A DNA stretch of 64,000 bases, taken from a bacterium DOLZORAL124_38_8. Its GTDB lineage: Bacteria > Patescibacteriota > Gracilibacteria > UBA4473. The stretch lies in assembly GCA_002747745.1 (NCBI GenBank), contig PDQG01000005.1:1-64000 (forward strand), given 5' to 3'. The notes under the pieces are model-generated. The model had not been told where the DNA came from. It did not search any database and saw nothing but the letters and a program-made list of their open reading frames with translations. Shown in pieces: positions 8,960 to 17,800 of the stretch (the stretch's first letter is position 1; each line of letters starts with the position of its first letter). The translations under genes and the position numbers were made by a program.

Positions 8960-9796
8960 TTACAACACAATCGCCATGCGACCAACACTTTCTTGTGGTT
9001 GGTAGTTGGATTTTAATTGGCTAAATATTTCGGTAACGAGGGTGTCGTCTAAGGCTAGGGCTCGGTCGAAAGCATTTTTCGGACATTCAAATGGAATCAT
9101 CTCGTGGGTAACTTCTCGTTCGCAGACTATTTTAGCCTGTTCCATATGAATATCGTAAATATGAGCATTCGAAATAGAAACCGTAAGGGTGCCGACTGGT
9201 ACTCCCAGTTTTTCAGCTAAAATATAGGTTAACAAGGCAAATCCAGCTGTGTCGTGTGGGTTGCCCAGCATCATGTCATTTGAGCGAATAATTAAATGTA
9301 AACAAAGTTTTCCGCCCATAATTTGTACGGTAAACGTAAATGGACACGGCACATTTTTCTTGGCAGTTCCATTGGCTAAACCATCGTCGGCTGGATCCCA
9401 CATCATGACAACTCCGTGTCGAGAGGTTGGATCTTTTTGTAATAAATCAACCAACCCCAGTATTTGGTCTCGTCCAAAATGGTGTCGCCATCGAAACCCA
9501 TAGGCTGAACTTAGAGTATTGTCTTCTTCAGCAAAATCGTTCCAAATTTTGGTAAATTTTTGCAACCAATCCAATTTTTTTTCACCTGACAAAAACCATA
9601 TTTGTTCGGCAATAAATACCTTCATAGGAATTTTTCGTAAAGAAAGCAGGGGAAATCCTTTTGCTAAATCAAACTGCATAGTTTGTCCAGGAAGTGAATA
9701 ACAGGTATGCCCCGTTCGTTCGTTGTGGTCGGCAAAACCGTGGTCCACTAGATTTTTTAGAATTTGTTGGTACTGAATATCGTATTGGTTTTTCAT
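8960..9796 (-). CDS. thyA: Thymidylate synthase-family protein with altered nucleotide pocket
   Basis: A 278-residue member of the thymidylate synthase fold, which transfers a one-carbon unit from methylenetetrahydrofolate to C5 of a pyrimidine nucleotide. The catalytic Cys (about 151) is in NVPCPFTF, the folate/phosphate Arg is in NERTG, and the conserved His/Tyr pair is in AHIYDIH. The stretch RSNDMMLGNPHDTAGFALL aligns without gaps to E. coli ThyA and places Asp182 where E. coli has Asn177, the residue that selects dUMP over dCMP. Arg127 and His147 equivalents appear as His and Pro. I start at the ATG at 9796; one at 9808 is also possible. The true substrate may be dUMP or dCMP. Confidence 0.85.
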   Translation of the reverse strand: MKNQYDIQYQQILKNLVDHGFADHNERTGHTCYSLPGQTMQFDLAKGFPLLSLRKIPMKVFIAEQIWFLSGEKKLDWLQKFTKIWNDFAEEDNTLSSAYGFRWRHHFGRDQILGLVDLLQKDPTSRHGVVMMWDPADDGLANGTAKKNVPCPFTFTVQIMGGKLCLHLIIRSNDMMLGNPHDTAGFALLTYILAEKLGVPVGTLTVSISNAHIYDIHMEQAKIVCEREVTHEMIPFECPKNAFDRALALDDTLVTEIFSQLKSNYQPQESVGRMAIVL

Positions 9797-9855
9797 CAAC
9801 CATATCATAGCAGAGTTTAGAATAAATGAAAACTCTCCTTAAAGCGATGATAAGT

Positions 9856-12243
9856 TTATAAATCGAAAATCTTTACGAGCATTTTTGCGGCTTCGCCTAG
9901 GGTAACGGTATTATTGGGGAGAAATTTTTTCTGGTTATTTTCTTGTACCCCTGTTACTACTTTTTTGCGATAGGCCAAATTTGCCCACGGTTTTTTCCAA
10001 CCGTCGGTATCAGTAAAAATAGTCCGTTTGGTATCCCATTGGTATGGTTTGATTTTTCGCATTGAAAACAAAATCTTTAAGGCTTCGGCCCGGCTAATAG
10101 TTCGTTCCGGGTGGAAAAGTCCGTCATTGAATCCTTGGATAATTCCTTTTGCCTTTAAGGTATATACGGCGTTGGCAAAATTTTTCTGAGTAGGTACATC
10201 GGGGAATATTTGGACGTCGTCTTTCTCCCATTGGCGTGTGTCAACTAGCTTCCACCCAGCATATTTTGTGACCATGTTGGCAAAATCACCTCGGGTCATG
10301 TTTTTATTCGGATTAATTTTTTGGTTGTTGGGTATTTTGAGCGCATTTTTCTTCGCTACTTGATAGATAAATTCATCGGCCCAATGTGGTTGCTGGTTTG
10401 ATTTCAAGAATAGTTTGGCGGTTTGTGGAGATGTTTCGTGTTTGGTTTCGGGAGACACGCGAAAACACTTTCGTTTTACACAAAAGGCCACGTTTTTTCC
10501 GAGCGCAAAATACTCGGAAAATGTTTCTGGCCAAAATTCAAACAACGTTTTTTGCGTTTCCGAAAAAGGGGGCATTTCATCGATGAATGGGGCTTTGGCG
10601 TGTGTGTCCCAATCAGAGGTTTTCCAAATGTGATCAGTTGTTTGGGAGGCATATTGGCTGTGTGCTTTTTGTAGGTTTGGAGTTTGAAAAAACGTTTTTT
10701 GTTGGGCTAATTTTATTCGTTCGGTCGTAATTTGTGTTTCGGGGAGTTTCCAAAGCCATCGTTGTAATTGTTGGCGGGTGGTGTTGGCTTGGAAAAAGAA
10801 GTTTTCAACGCCAAAATTTTTTCCGATAGAGAGTAAGGCGTCCAAAATGTTTGTGTCTCGGTGTCGTTTGGGTTGAGATTGCGCTATCAGTTCATTAATC
10901 CGTTGGGCGGTCCAAAACGGCATGGTCCATTCAAACGGGCTGGGTTCCCAGCGGGGGTTGGTGGCTGATTCTATTCGTTCCCAAAATACGGGGTTGCGGT
11001 CGAGCGTAAAAAATTGGTAGCCTTTGGGAAACACTGTTGGGCGGTCTTTTTTAAGGTTCAGGGGGCTTCTAAATAATTGCCATTGTTTCGCAAAATAGTC
11101 TTTTTTTATAAATTGAGTCTGGTATGGAAATAAGTTTAAGTGTCGTTCTTTTGGTTTGTTTTGGTTGGGGTTTTGGAGTCCTAAATGTACGACAAACCAG
11201 TTATTTTTTTGTGGGAGCGAAACCGATTCTTCATCCGTAATAAGTATTTTTAGGTCACTTTCGGTTTCGGGAATTTGTTTGAGGTCTAATTTCCCCAGTG
11301 GAGCAAGATGAAAAGTTTGGTCGTAGATTATTTTTTGGAGGGGCTTTTGATTGGGCAAAAACGCTTCATTCCACCAGTTAAATTCTTGAGAAATCGTTCC
11401 AATTTGAAACTGACTGTTGGGAAATTGTGCTAAAATTTCAGGTAAAATAGTTTTTACCTTCGTCCATTTTCCGTCGCTCATGGACCCCGACGTATCAAGA
11501 AATACAGAAATTTTTTGGTGTGGAACTTGGTTTGGGTAGGGTTTGAAATAGGCTAAAAAAGTGCCGAAGGGCGTTTTCCAACTGGCGGTGGCTTCGGGGG
11601 CATAACTCCAGAGAAAAGTAATGGGCGTTTTGGCTGCCTTGATTTGGCTGTTTTCCCAAAGGGCGTGCAATTGTTGGTTTCGATAAATGCTTTTGGGGGT
11701 GGATAAAAAATGGTAAAAAATAGACGGATTTTTGACAAAAATCGTATGGATTTTTGATTTTTTAATCGGCCATTTGTTATGGTTATGAAGCTCTAATTGC
11801 GTGAAATTTTGTACAGCCGGAATATGAGTGGAAAATTCTATTTTGATCGTTTTTTCTTCGCTTGGGGCAAAGTTAATCGGTCGAGAAATGAGTAAATTTT
11901 TCTTCGTATTAAAGAAACGGAAGGCGGTTTCATCTTGATACTTTTGGGCGACCTTCCAAATATTTTGGGCTTGGTCTGCTTTGTTAGTTAAAATTTGTAT
12001 TGGTTGACCTTGTAAATCAACAAACATTTTTGCGTCAGATACGGATGTTTGTTTTTCTAACCAAGTGGTGTTATTTGGCGTATTTTTGGTGTTTTTAATG
12101 ACAAACGTTTGAGTGATTTTGGCGGTGTTATTTTGGACTTGAATGGAAACTTTTTGGTCTGTTTTTTCAAAATCGGTTCCCAACCAATAGGCTTGGGTGG
12201 TAGAAATACATATCAAGGGCAGAATCCAAAGGATTTGTTTCAT
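9856..12243 (-). CDS. Surface protein with VIT-like, von Willebrand A and SLH domains
   Basis: A 795-residue exported protein. A signal peptide (about 1-18, ending TTQA) leads into a VIT-like beta domain (about 20-160). A vWA domain follows with the MIDAS motif DTSGSMSDG near residue 247, which should bind a divalent metal and a ligand. After a long linker rich in Trp and aromatic residues come three S-layer-homology repeats (about 630-795), seen as IFPDVPTQKNFANAVYTLK, GFNDGLFHPERTISRAEALK and IFTDTDGWKKPWANLAYR. SLH repeats usually anchor proteins to cell-wall polymers. It is 12 bases from the S41 protease upstream, so the two are probably cotranscribed. A role in adhesion is inference. Confidence 0.85.
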   Translation of the reverse strand: MKQILWILPLICISTTQAYWLGTDFEKTDQKVSIQVQNNTAKITQTFVIKNTKNTPNNTTWLEKQTSVSDAKMFVDLQGQPIQILTNKADQAQNIWKVAQKYQDETAFRFFNTKKNLLISRPINFAPSEEKTIKIEFSTHIPAVQNFTQLELHNHNKWPIKKSKIHTIFVKNPSIFYHFLSTPKSIYRNQQLHALWENSQIKAAKTPITFLWSYAPEATASWKTPFGTFLAYFKPYPNQVPHQKISVFLDTSGSMSDGKWTKVKTILPEILAQFPNSQFQIGTISQEFNWWNEAFLPNQKPLQKIIYDQTFHLAPLGKLDLKQIPETESDLKILITDEESVSLPQKNNWFVVHLGLQNPNQNKPKERHLNLFPYQTQFIKKDYFAKQWQLFRSPLNLKKDRPTVFPKGYQFFTLDRNPVFWERIESATNPRWEPSPFEWTMPFWTAQRINELIAQSQPKRHRDTNILDALLSIGKNFGVENFFFQANTTRQQLQRWLWKLPETQITTERIKLAQQKTFFQTPNLQKAHSQYASQTTDHIWKTSDWDTHAKAPFIDEMPPFSETQKTLFEFWPETFSEYFALGKNVAFCVKRKCFRVSPETKHETSPQTAKLFLKSNQQPHWADEFIYQVAKKNALKIPNNQKINPNKNMTRGDFANMVTKYAGWKLVDTRQWEKDDVQIFPDVPTQKNFANAVYTLKAKGIIQGFNDGLFHPERTISRAEALKILFSMRKIKPYQWDTKRTIFTDTDGWKKPWANLAYRKKVVTGVQENNQKKFLPNNTVTLGEAAKMLVKIFDL

Positions 12244-12255
12244 GTTTGAGTTTTT

Positions 12256-13842
12256 TTACAGGTCAGAAAGGGCGGCGTTCAAGACAGGGTCGATGTTTTG
12301 ATTGATTTGCTCTTGAGTGCGGAACGGAAATTTCTTATCGGGGGTGAGTCCAATTCGATTAATTGATTGTCCGTTTACGGGTCGCCAGTCCCCAATGGTT
12401 ACTTTTACGGATGCTCCGTTCGGGTAAGTTTTTATTTGTTGAATGGTTCCTTTTCCTCGAGAAGACTGTCCGTATATTTTAGCGCGTTTGGTTTGTTGCA
12501 AGAAACTTGCAAAAATTTCTGCTGATGAGGCTGTTACTTTGTTTTGTAAAACTATGATGTCCTTGTAATCCGATAAGGCTCCGTCTTCATCCGCTCGGTA
12601 TCGGATATTGCGGTTTTGGTAATTGGTTAAAAACATTAACTCATCTTTTTGAGCAAACGCCGAAGAAAGTCTAGCTGCGGAATTTAAATATCCTCCGCTA
12701 TTATTTCGTAAATCAATGATGAATCCTTGCTGCAATTTTGTTTTGTGTTTTTTAAAAATTTCTAAAACTTCTTCTGGGAGATGTTTACTGAAATTGGTAA
12801 TTTTAATGACCGGTTTGTGTTGGATAAATTCAATTTCAGCGGATGGAATAATAATTTTTTTTCGCACTACCGTGAGTTGTTTTTTCTGTTTATTGCGCCA
12901 GAATTCTAATTGTACGGTTGTGTTTTCTTTTCCGCGAATATTTTGCAAAAACTCATTTTTTTCTTTTTCAGAGTATTTCAAAGTGTCAACTTTTGTTAAA
13001 ATATCGCCTACTTTTAATCCACTCGCCTTGGCGGGGGAGTGAGGCAGAAAATCTTTAATTAAAATTCCTTGTGGGGTGGCTTGAACATATACTCCAATAC
13101 CGACAAATTCGTCATCAAGTTTTTCTTCATATACTTTGTTTTCGGTCGGAGAAAAATATAATCCGTATTCATCTCCCACTTCCTTAAACATGGCTTCGAT
13201 AGCGGCGTTATAGATTTTTAATTTTTTTTCATCGGTAAGTGTGTGGTGCTTGTTTGCCAACCGGAGAATGTCGCGGTAAACCTTCTCGAGTGAGGTTGAA
13301 GGTGTTTTGGTTTTAGTTGGTGGCGTGGTTTTTTTGTGTTTTTGCTTCCGGTTTTTAATTTTATATTTGTTGGTTTTTAGGTTGTAAATCCAAGTAAGAA
13401 ATTCTTTTCGAGTAAGAATTTTAGAGGCGTTGAATTTTTGAAAATCAAGTGGCTGAAAAACCCCAATTCGTAACGCCTTAGTCGCATTATTTGGTGTTTG
13501 GTGGTCGATATTTGGTACTTGATTTAGGACGATTTTAAGAGCTGAATGTTTATCAATAGAATTGAAAAGTGACTTTTTAGGAAGGTGTTTTTGTTCTAAA
13601 AATTGTTGCGTTTGCTGATTTGATACCAGTTGTTTTTCTTGGAGCGAGAGAATCGTTTTCCAAAATAAAAGTTGCGGAGTTTCACTCAGCGGACGGAGTT
13701 GATAGCCGTCTTCTAAAATATTTTGTTCGATAAGATAAGATACTTTTTCCCCAAACTTTGAGTTCGAAGAAATATCATGAAAGGCTTGGGTGTTTTGCCA
13801 AAAAACACTTAGAATTGTTAAAAAGGCTATTTTTTTCCACAT
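12256..13842 (-). CDS. S41-family C-terminal processing protease with N-terminal SLH-like region
   Basis: A 528-residue secreted or periplasm-facing protease of the CtpA/Prc type. A signal peptide (1-20) precedes a region of about 150 residues that reads like degenerate SLH repeats (FHDISSNSKFGEKVSYLIEQ, SKILTRKEFLTWI). A Lys/Thr-rich linker follows, then a PDZ domain (about 250-335, VGIGVYVQATPQGILIKDF) and the S41 core with the catalytic Ser in TASSAEIFA and Lys in SRGKGTIQQ. It precedes the vWA/SLH gene and could process it; that is inference. Such enzymes cleave C-terminal regions of envelope proteins. Confidence 0.9.
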   Translation of the reverse strand: MWKKIAFLTILSVFWQNTQAFHDISSNSKFGEKVSYLIEQNILEDGYQLRPLSETPQLLFWKTILSLQEKQLVSNQQTQQFLEQKHLPKKSLFNSIDKHSALKIVLNQVPNIDHQTPNNATKALRIGVFQPLDFQKFNASKILTRKEFLTWIYNLKTNKYKIKNRKQKHKKTTPPTKTKTPSTSLEKVYRDILRLANKHHTLTDEKKLKIYNAAIEAMFKEVGDEYGLYFSPTENKVYEEKLDDEFVGIGVYVQATPQGILIKDFLPHSPAKASGLKVGDILTKVDTLKYSEKEKNEFLQNIRGKENTTVQLEFWRNKQKKQLTVVRKKIIIPSAEIEFIQHKPVIKITNFSKHLPEEVLEIFKKHKTKLQQGFIIDLRNNSGGYLNSAARLSSAFAQKDELMFLTNYQNRNIRYRADEDGALSDYKDIIVLQNKVTASSAEIFASFLQQTKRAKIYGQSSRGKGTIQQIKTYPNGASVKVTIGDWRPVNGQSINRIGLTPDKKFPFRTQEQINQNIDPVLNAALSDL

Positions 13843-13941
13843 ATTTTGGTTCTAAAAAAAATCAATACCAGTGTAGAGACTTTTTGAGAAATAGAAAATT
13901 GGTTCTTTAAATTATTCTGTTTGAATTAATGACAGATTTTT

Positions 13942-14748
13942 TTAGTAAAATTTTTCTTCGTCATAGCCGTAGGGGATGAGCATGACATCATCAACGCTTC
14001 CGTTGAATCCCTTTCTTCCATTGAATCCTATAGAAAAAGATAAATTAGTGTTCGTTTCTATGTTTGTTGCCTTTTTACTTTCTATAAGTTCTCCGTCCAT
14101 CCAAAGTCTAGACGTGATTCCGTCGTTGCTGGCTACAATAAAATACCAGTGTTTAGGTTTTAGTGGTTTTGAATATATAGGAGTTTGTTCTGTTGAATTT
14201 ACTCTGAATGTTAGTCTGAAATCTCCGTTGAGATAGAGACTGCTACTTCCGCTTAAGAATACTGGATATTCTCCAGAAGTTTTTGGGTTTACCCATAGTG
14301 CGTATGTAAGTTTATTAGTGGGGCTATTTGGTAGTTGTTTCTCGAAAGACTGTGGACCATTAAATTCGATAGCTTGGGTATTTGTAGGAGTGTTTGTTTT
14401 TGGAACAACTTTCGGGCAAGAGGTACAGCGTAAAACGATTTTATTAGTTGATTTGTCTTTGATTTCACCTTTTATTACTCCGTTTTTGGCAAGGTCGTTG
14501 TCAAATGTATACCAAGCGGTAAAAAGTTTATCATTCATGCTGGCGTTGGCGGCAAGGGCTTGGCGTTTAAACTGGGCTGCAGCCGCTTGGGCTTTGGCAA
14601 GTCGGGCTTTTTCAATATAACTTTTGTATTGGGCAATCCCCATACCAGAAAGAATGCCGATAATCACAATTACGACTAAGAGTTCGATAAGTGTGAAGGC
14701 TAAAACGCTAAATTGTGAGTGTTTGTTCTCTCTCTCTCTCTCTCTCAT
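13942..14748 (-). CDS. Pseudopilin with C-terminal LamG-like lectin domain; (GA)10 repeat after the start codon
   Basis: A 268-residue type IV pilin-like protein. The start is an ATG at 14748 directly followed by a GA dinucleotide run that encodes RERERE, then a prepilin leader and the hydrophobic helix FTLIELLVVIVIIGIL. The residue before the Phe is Ala, not the usual Gly. After the helix and a short pilin stalk, the C-terminal 140 residues look like a concanavalin/LamG jellyroll (ALWVNPKTSGEYPVFLSG, RLWMDGELIESKK, FNGSVDDVMLIPYG), a fold that binds sugars or proteins. It may be a tip adhesin. An in-frame ATG at 14844 would add 32 residues, but the leader would then be unusually long. Confidence 0.82.
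   Translation of the reverse strand: MRERERENKHSQFSVLAFTLIELLVVIVIIGILSGMGIAQYKSYIEKARLAKAQAAAAQFKRQALAANASMNDKLFTAWYTFDNDLAKNGVIKGEIKDKSTNKIVLRCTSCPKVVPKTNTPTNTQAIEFNGPQSFEKQLPNSPTNKLTYALWVNPKTSGEYPVFLSGSSSLYLNGDFRLTFRVNSTEQTPIYSKPLKPKHWYFIVASNDGITSRLWMDGELIESKKATNIETNTNLSFSIGFNGRKGFNGSVDDVMLIPYGYDEEKFY
14727..14746 (-). repeat. (GA)10 dinucleotide repeat at the start of the LamG pseudopilin gene
   Basis: Ten uninterrupted TC units on the plus strand, so GA on the coding strand, beginning with the G of the ATG. They encode RERERE. Gain or loss of one unit would shift the reading frame. Confidence 0.95.
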
Positions 14749-14865
14749 TATTTTGATATTAACTGTTTTTAGTATACGGAAATAACGGGGAGTTTCTATC
14801 TTTGGAGAGAATTTTTTGTTTCGAAATTTAGTAAAACATTTCAAAATAGATTTTTCTGTTTACCG

Positions 14866-17800
14866 CTACCGTCCAAAGTTTTGCCAGTAGTCAATGTCTT
14901 CGTCTCGGGTTGTGTTTTCGACTATCGGGAACTCTAAATTAAGTAATTGTTGGTGGGCTTGGGTGAGTTCTTCAATTACTTGTTTGCGGTCGGCATCGGT
15001 TACTTGGTAGGCTTTGGTTTCTAGTTGGTCTTTTGCGGGGTTCGCGGTTAAAAACTCTAATTCACAACTTTCTACTTGCCAGTTTGGTTTAGCGGCGTGA
15101 CATAATAAATCGTAAAATACGAGTTGTCGCCAAAGTTTTTCTCCATGTTTGATTGTTTTTGGTTTTCCTGACTTATAATCCACAATTTTTACCAAGTTTT
15201 TGGCTTCGTTTTGGTAGACAATTTTATCCATCGTCCCTGTAATTCTAATGTCTTTGATGCTTGGTCCAAAGGCTCGGAAATTATATTCGAGTTCGTATCC
15301 AAATGGATATTGTTGGGCAAAGCTCACCAATTTTTCCTCGTAGTATCGGTTGATGACATTTTGTCCGTGGTCATACATTTTGGCAAAGGTTTCTTGGTTT
15401 AAGTTTTGCCCGCGCAGGGCTCGTTCAAATTCGGCCAATATTTTGTCTTGGTTCCAGTCTTTGGCTCGAAAAAATCGTTCTAATGCTTGGTGGAGCGAAG
15501 TTCCTAAGGCGGCGGCGGGAATTGGTTTGCGAGGAAATTGGTATAAGTTTTGGAACAAAAATCGTCGTGGGCATTCTAAATAATTATTAAGAGCCGAGGC
15601 CGACCAAGTAAAGTTTTGCGCAATCTCACTGAGTCGAGACCGTTCTTGAGTCGTTAACATTATCGGCTTGGTCGAATTTAATACTGGGAAGAATTCTCCC
15701 AAAGTGTTCTCGGCGTCTTCGGTTATTTGTTCAACCTTGTTCTTGGTTGGTATTTCATGCCAAAATATCGAAGGCGATTGGCTTCGTCCGGCAAAATTTG
15801 TTTCGGCGTAACTCATATAAATTTCGTTTTTGGCTCGGGTTAGCGCCACAAAAAAGAGTCGTCGTTCTTCTTCGTTTTCGTCGGAAACATCTTCGGTTAA
15901 TTGTGGGAGCGCAATTTTTTGTACCGAGCGGGGATTACCCCAAACTCGGTCGACCATTCCTGGTAGAAACACGCACTCAAACTCCATTCCTTTGGATTTG
16001 TGAGCGGTCATAATTTTGATAGATTTTTTGTCTTTTGGGAGTGGGTCGGGGTTTAGTCCGATGCCTAACTCGTTGTGTAAATCAATCAATGGTAAAATTT
16101 CGTTGATAGTGTTTTTGTTTTGCTCTCGTACCCATTCCAAAAATTTTCGGACATTTTGCCAGTCTTCGAGTTTTTTTTGCTGGGTCATCCAGTCGGCTAG
16201 TCCGGATTCGTACAATAATTTTTCGGCGATGACGGCTGGGCGTAAGTGCCAAAAGTTTTTGCGACTCTTTAGCAAAAAGTTGAAAAAGTCTTGTAAAATA
16301 GGATCAAGTGTGAAAATTCCATTGGGGGCTTGGGTGATTTTTTTACGGAGCGGAGTTAGAGTTTGGTCTTGGCTGAAAACTCGTTCGGCGTTGGGGTTGA
16401 GTGGTTGTCCGTGGTTGAATCCAAAAGTTTGGTAGGCGTTTACGGCTTTCGGGCGAGCGAGTAATCCCCACTCTGGCACTTGGTTGGTCATCAAAAATGA
16501 TTCGATGGTGCTGAGTAATTTCTGTCCAATGCCTTGTCCTCGATAGGCTGGTTTGAGAATAGTGGCATCAAGTTCGCCGTATTTTTGGTTAAATTGTCCG
16601 CGTGAGTATCCAATAATTTCATCGTTGGTTTCTATTACAAAAAAGAACGACTTTGTGAGCGATGTATCTAGGTCCGTGGCGGCTACGTCAGTGCCAAATT
16701 CGGCTTGCCAAAGTTGTTGTAGTTCGGTAAATCTTTGTTGAATTTCGTGCGAATTAGTGACTCGTCGAATGTGAATGGTTTGGTCGTTTACTTTAAAACT
16801 TCGTTTAAAGTGCCCATAATAAATCTCGCTTTGCAAAATTTGGGCAAAGGTTTGTCTGGTACGGCTTTTGTGTAGCGATAATTCCAGTAGGTGCGCGGGT
16901 TCTATGTTCCAAAATGGAGCGTGTAATAGCGTAAATATTTTGTCATCGGCTGATAAATTTTCGCTTTGGAAGATTTCTAATAATTGGAGCAAGTATTGTA
17001 CGGATTCGTTTTTAAACACATTTTGGAATACTTGTGCCGAAACCGGAATGTTAAACTTTGGTAATTCGCGGGCTATTTCTTCAATTTCTCGGTTTTTCCG
17101 TACTAAAATAGCCATTTCGTTGGGAGCCATGCCTTGGTTTATTTTGGTTTGTATTTCCTTGGCGAGCCAGCAAATTTCGGCCTGTCGAGACGAGAATACA
17201 GTTTGAGTAATGGTTCCCCCGTTTTGGTTTTGAAACCTTGGGTTTTTAGATAATAAACTCTGATTTTTAGAGGCTCGGTTATTGTTTTGCAAAATACTTG
17301 CATATGCGGAATCGAGAATATTTTGGTGGCTTCGGTAATTTTCGGCGAGTGTGACTTGTAAGGCTTGGGGAAACCGTTGTAAAAACTGGGTTATGTTGGC
17401 GGAAGAAGCCCCTTGGAACTTGTAAATTGATTGGTCGGCGTCTCCTACCACAAACAAATTAGCGTCTGGGAGTCCGTCGGTAAGCGCCCATAAAATTTCA
17501 GTTTGGGCTTGGTTGGAATCTTGGTATTCGTCTACCAAAATCCATTGGAAGCGTTCTTGTAAGTCTAAACGTAGTGACTCATTTTTTTTCAGTTCGTCTA
17601 CGACCCAATCGATTTGGTCGTCAAAGTCAAAGTATCCGGCTTGGCTTATTTCGGTGTCAAATTGTTCCCAAAAATCGGCTAGTTCGTACATTTTGCCAAT
17701 TTTTTTCTTAATTTTTTCTTTGGCGGATGGTTTCCAATCACCCGCTCTAAATTCTTTATATTTTTTGGTGTAAAAATTTTTCGGATCAGATTCTAATCGC

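Noticed and set aside
10386..10674. Three overlapping plus-strand frames inside the vWA/SLH gene
   Set aside because: They are antisense shadows of a gene with clear domains, with no sign of their own initiation.
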